Positions 63,686 to 64,000 of a stretch of 64,000 nt of DNA are shown in pieces (the first letter of the stretch is position 1; each line of letters opens with the position of its first letter). The notes under the pieces were generated by a model. The model ran no database searches. It had not been told where the DNA came from and saw only the letters and a list, made by a program, of their open reading frames with translations. The position numbers were made by a program, and so were the translations under genes. The stretch is from Bordetella genomosp. 12 (GTDB taxonomy: Bacteria > Pseudomonadota > Gammaproteobacteria > Burkholderiales > Burkholderiaceae_B): NCBI RefSeq assembly GCF_002261355.1, contig NZ_NEVU01000003.1, positions 1,798,001-1,862,000 on the forward strand. Reading direction: 5' to 3'.

Positions 63686-64000
63686 ATTCCAATTACTACG
63701 AGCAGGCCACGCTTTGGGACAGCGCGCCCAGCGCGGCGCAGGTCGACGTGGCGCAAGCCCTGAAATCCCTGATCCCGGCCGATGTCCGCACGGTGCTCGA
63801 TGCCGGCTGCGGCAGCGGCATCGTGACCAACACCCTGGTGGATCAATGGGAGGTCACTGGCTGCGACATCAGCCAAACGGCCCTGGCTCAGGTCAATGCG
63901 CCGACCATTCTGGCCGACCTGACCGAGCTGCCGTTTGCCGATCAGCAGTTCGACCTGGTGCTGTCGAGCGACGTGATCGAGCACATCCCTGACGAGGTCT
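63682..64000 (+). CDS. Class I SAM-dependent methyltransferase, 3' end outside window
   Basis: N-terminal 106 residues of a methyltransferase. Motif I VLDAGCGSGIVTNTL and the acidic loop post-II VTGCDIS, then LPFADQQFDLVLSSDVIEHIPDEV (motif II/III region) are clear. A strong GGAGG precedes the ATG, which overlaps the wzt stop (ATGA). In ABC-exported O-antigens a methyltransferase beside wzt often caps the non-reducing end and sets chain length; that role is suggested here by position. Confidence 0.88.
   Translation, partial: MNSNYYEQATLWDSAPSAAQVDVAQALKSLIPADVRTVLDAGCGSGIVTNTLVDQWEVTGCDISQTALAQVNAPTILADLTELPFADQQFDLVLSSDVIEHIPDEV

Noticed and set aside
1..64000. CRISPR arrays, tRNA or rRNA genes, intact insertion sequences, prophage
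   Set aside because: No regular spaced repeats, cloverleaf-like sequences, transposase or phage genes were seen; the few inverted repeats are gene-end hairpins.

Overview
The window is GC-rich DNA, densely packed with genes, and reads as a chromosomal segment of a Bordetella-like betaproteobacterium (Alcaligenaceae). The main reasons are the wlb (bpl) LPS trisaccharide cluster in its Bordetella order, the birA-coaX (baf) pair next to waaA and waaC, a DUF4148 secreted protein, and a heptosyltransferase/Kdo transferase core set. It is not a simple copy of the B. pertussis layout as I recall it: rmlBDAC lies directly upstream of waaC-waaA, and the wlb cluster is about 35 kb away. All calls are from reading the sequence; no database search was run.

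Layout. 1-5.0 kb (minus): a PBP5-type D-Ala-D-Ala carboxypeptidase cut by the window edge, then an MCE/Mla-like lipid ABC transporter operon (STAS-permease, ATPase, MCE protein, auxiliary lipoprotein) with an alpha/beta hydrolase. 5.1-6.9 kb (plus): birA, coaX and a 54-residue membrane-anchored protein. 6.9-12.7 kb (minus): rmlB-rmlD-rmlA-rmlC-waaC-waaA, giving dTDP-L-rhamnose, heptosyltransferase I and Kdo transferase. 12.9-17.1 kb (plus): O-antigen ligase family protein, CoxG/SRPBCC protein, a 14-TM MFS exporter and an EamA transporter. 17.1-23.5 kb (minus): clsB with its EEP-phosphatase partner, the fmdB-DUF502-aspS operon and a PF07399-type antiporter. 23.6-31.2 kb is metabolic: GMC oxidoreductase, DapA-family aldolase, free-Met-sulfoxide reductase, LysN-like aminotransferase, ubiA, DUF4148 protein and a FadR-family regulator next to malate synthase G (31.3-33.5 kb), with two identical palindromic operators between them.

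33.5-40.8 kb (minus) is the most unusual unit: response regulator, an 829-residue sensor kinase with a complete solute-binding-protein domain fused after the kinase core, a free solute-binding protein homologous to that fused domain, an Fbp-type double permease and an ATPase. The layout suggests a transporter whose own type of binding protein senses the substrate and controls transport. A P-type cation ATPase follows (40.9-43.6 kb).

43.7 kb to the right edge is surface polysaccharide: wlbA-H, an Amj/DUF2837-like membrane protein and wlbL build the LPS trisaccharide. Next come two glycosyltransferases (minus), an asparagine-synthase-like amidotransferase, another glycosyltransferase, and an ABC O-antigen exporter (wzm/wzt) whose ATPase carries an extra domain, followed by a truncated methyltransferase. 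The wlb enzymes would make UDP-ManNAc3NAcA and a 4-amino-6-deoxy sugar. The wzm/wzt system would export an O-chain that the WaaL-like protein could ligate to the lipid A-core made with waaA, waaC and perhaps rml products. No tRNA, rRNA, CRISPR array or intact mobile element was seen.
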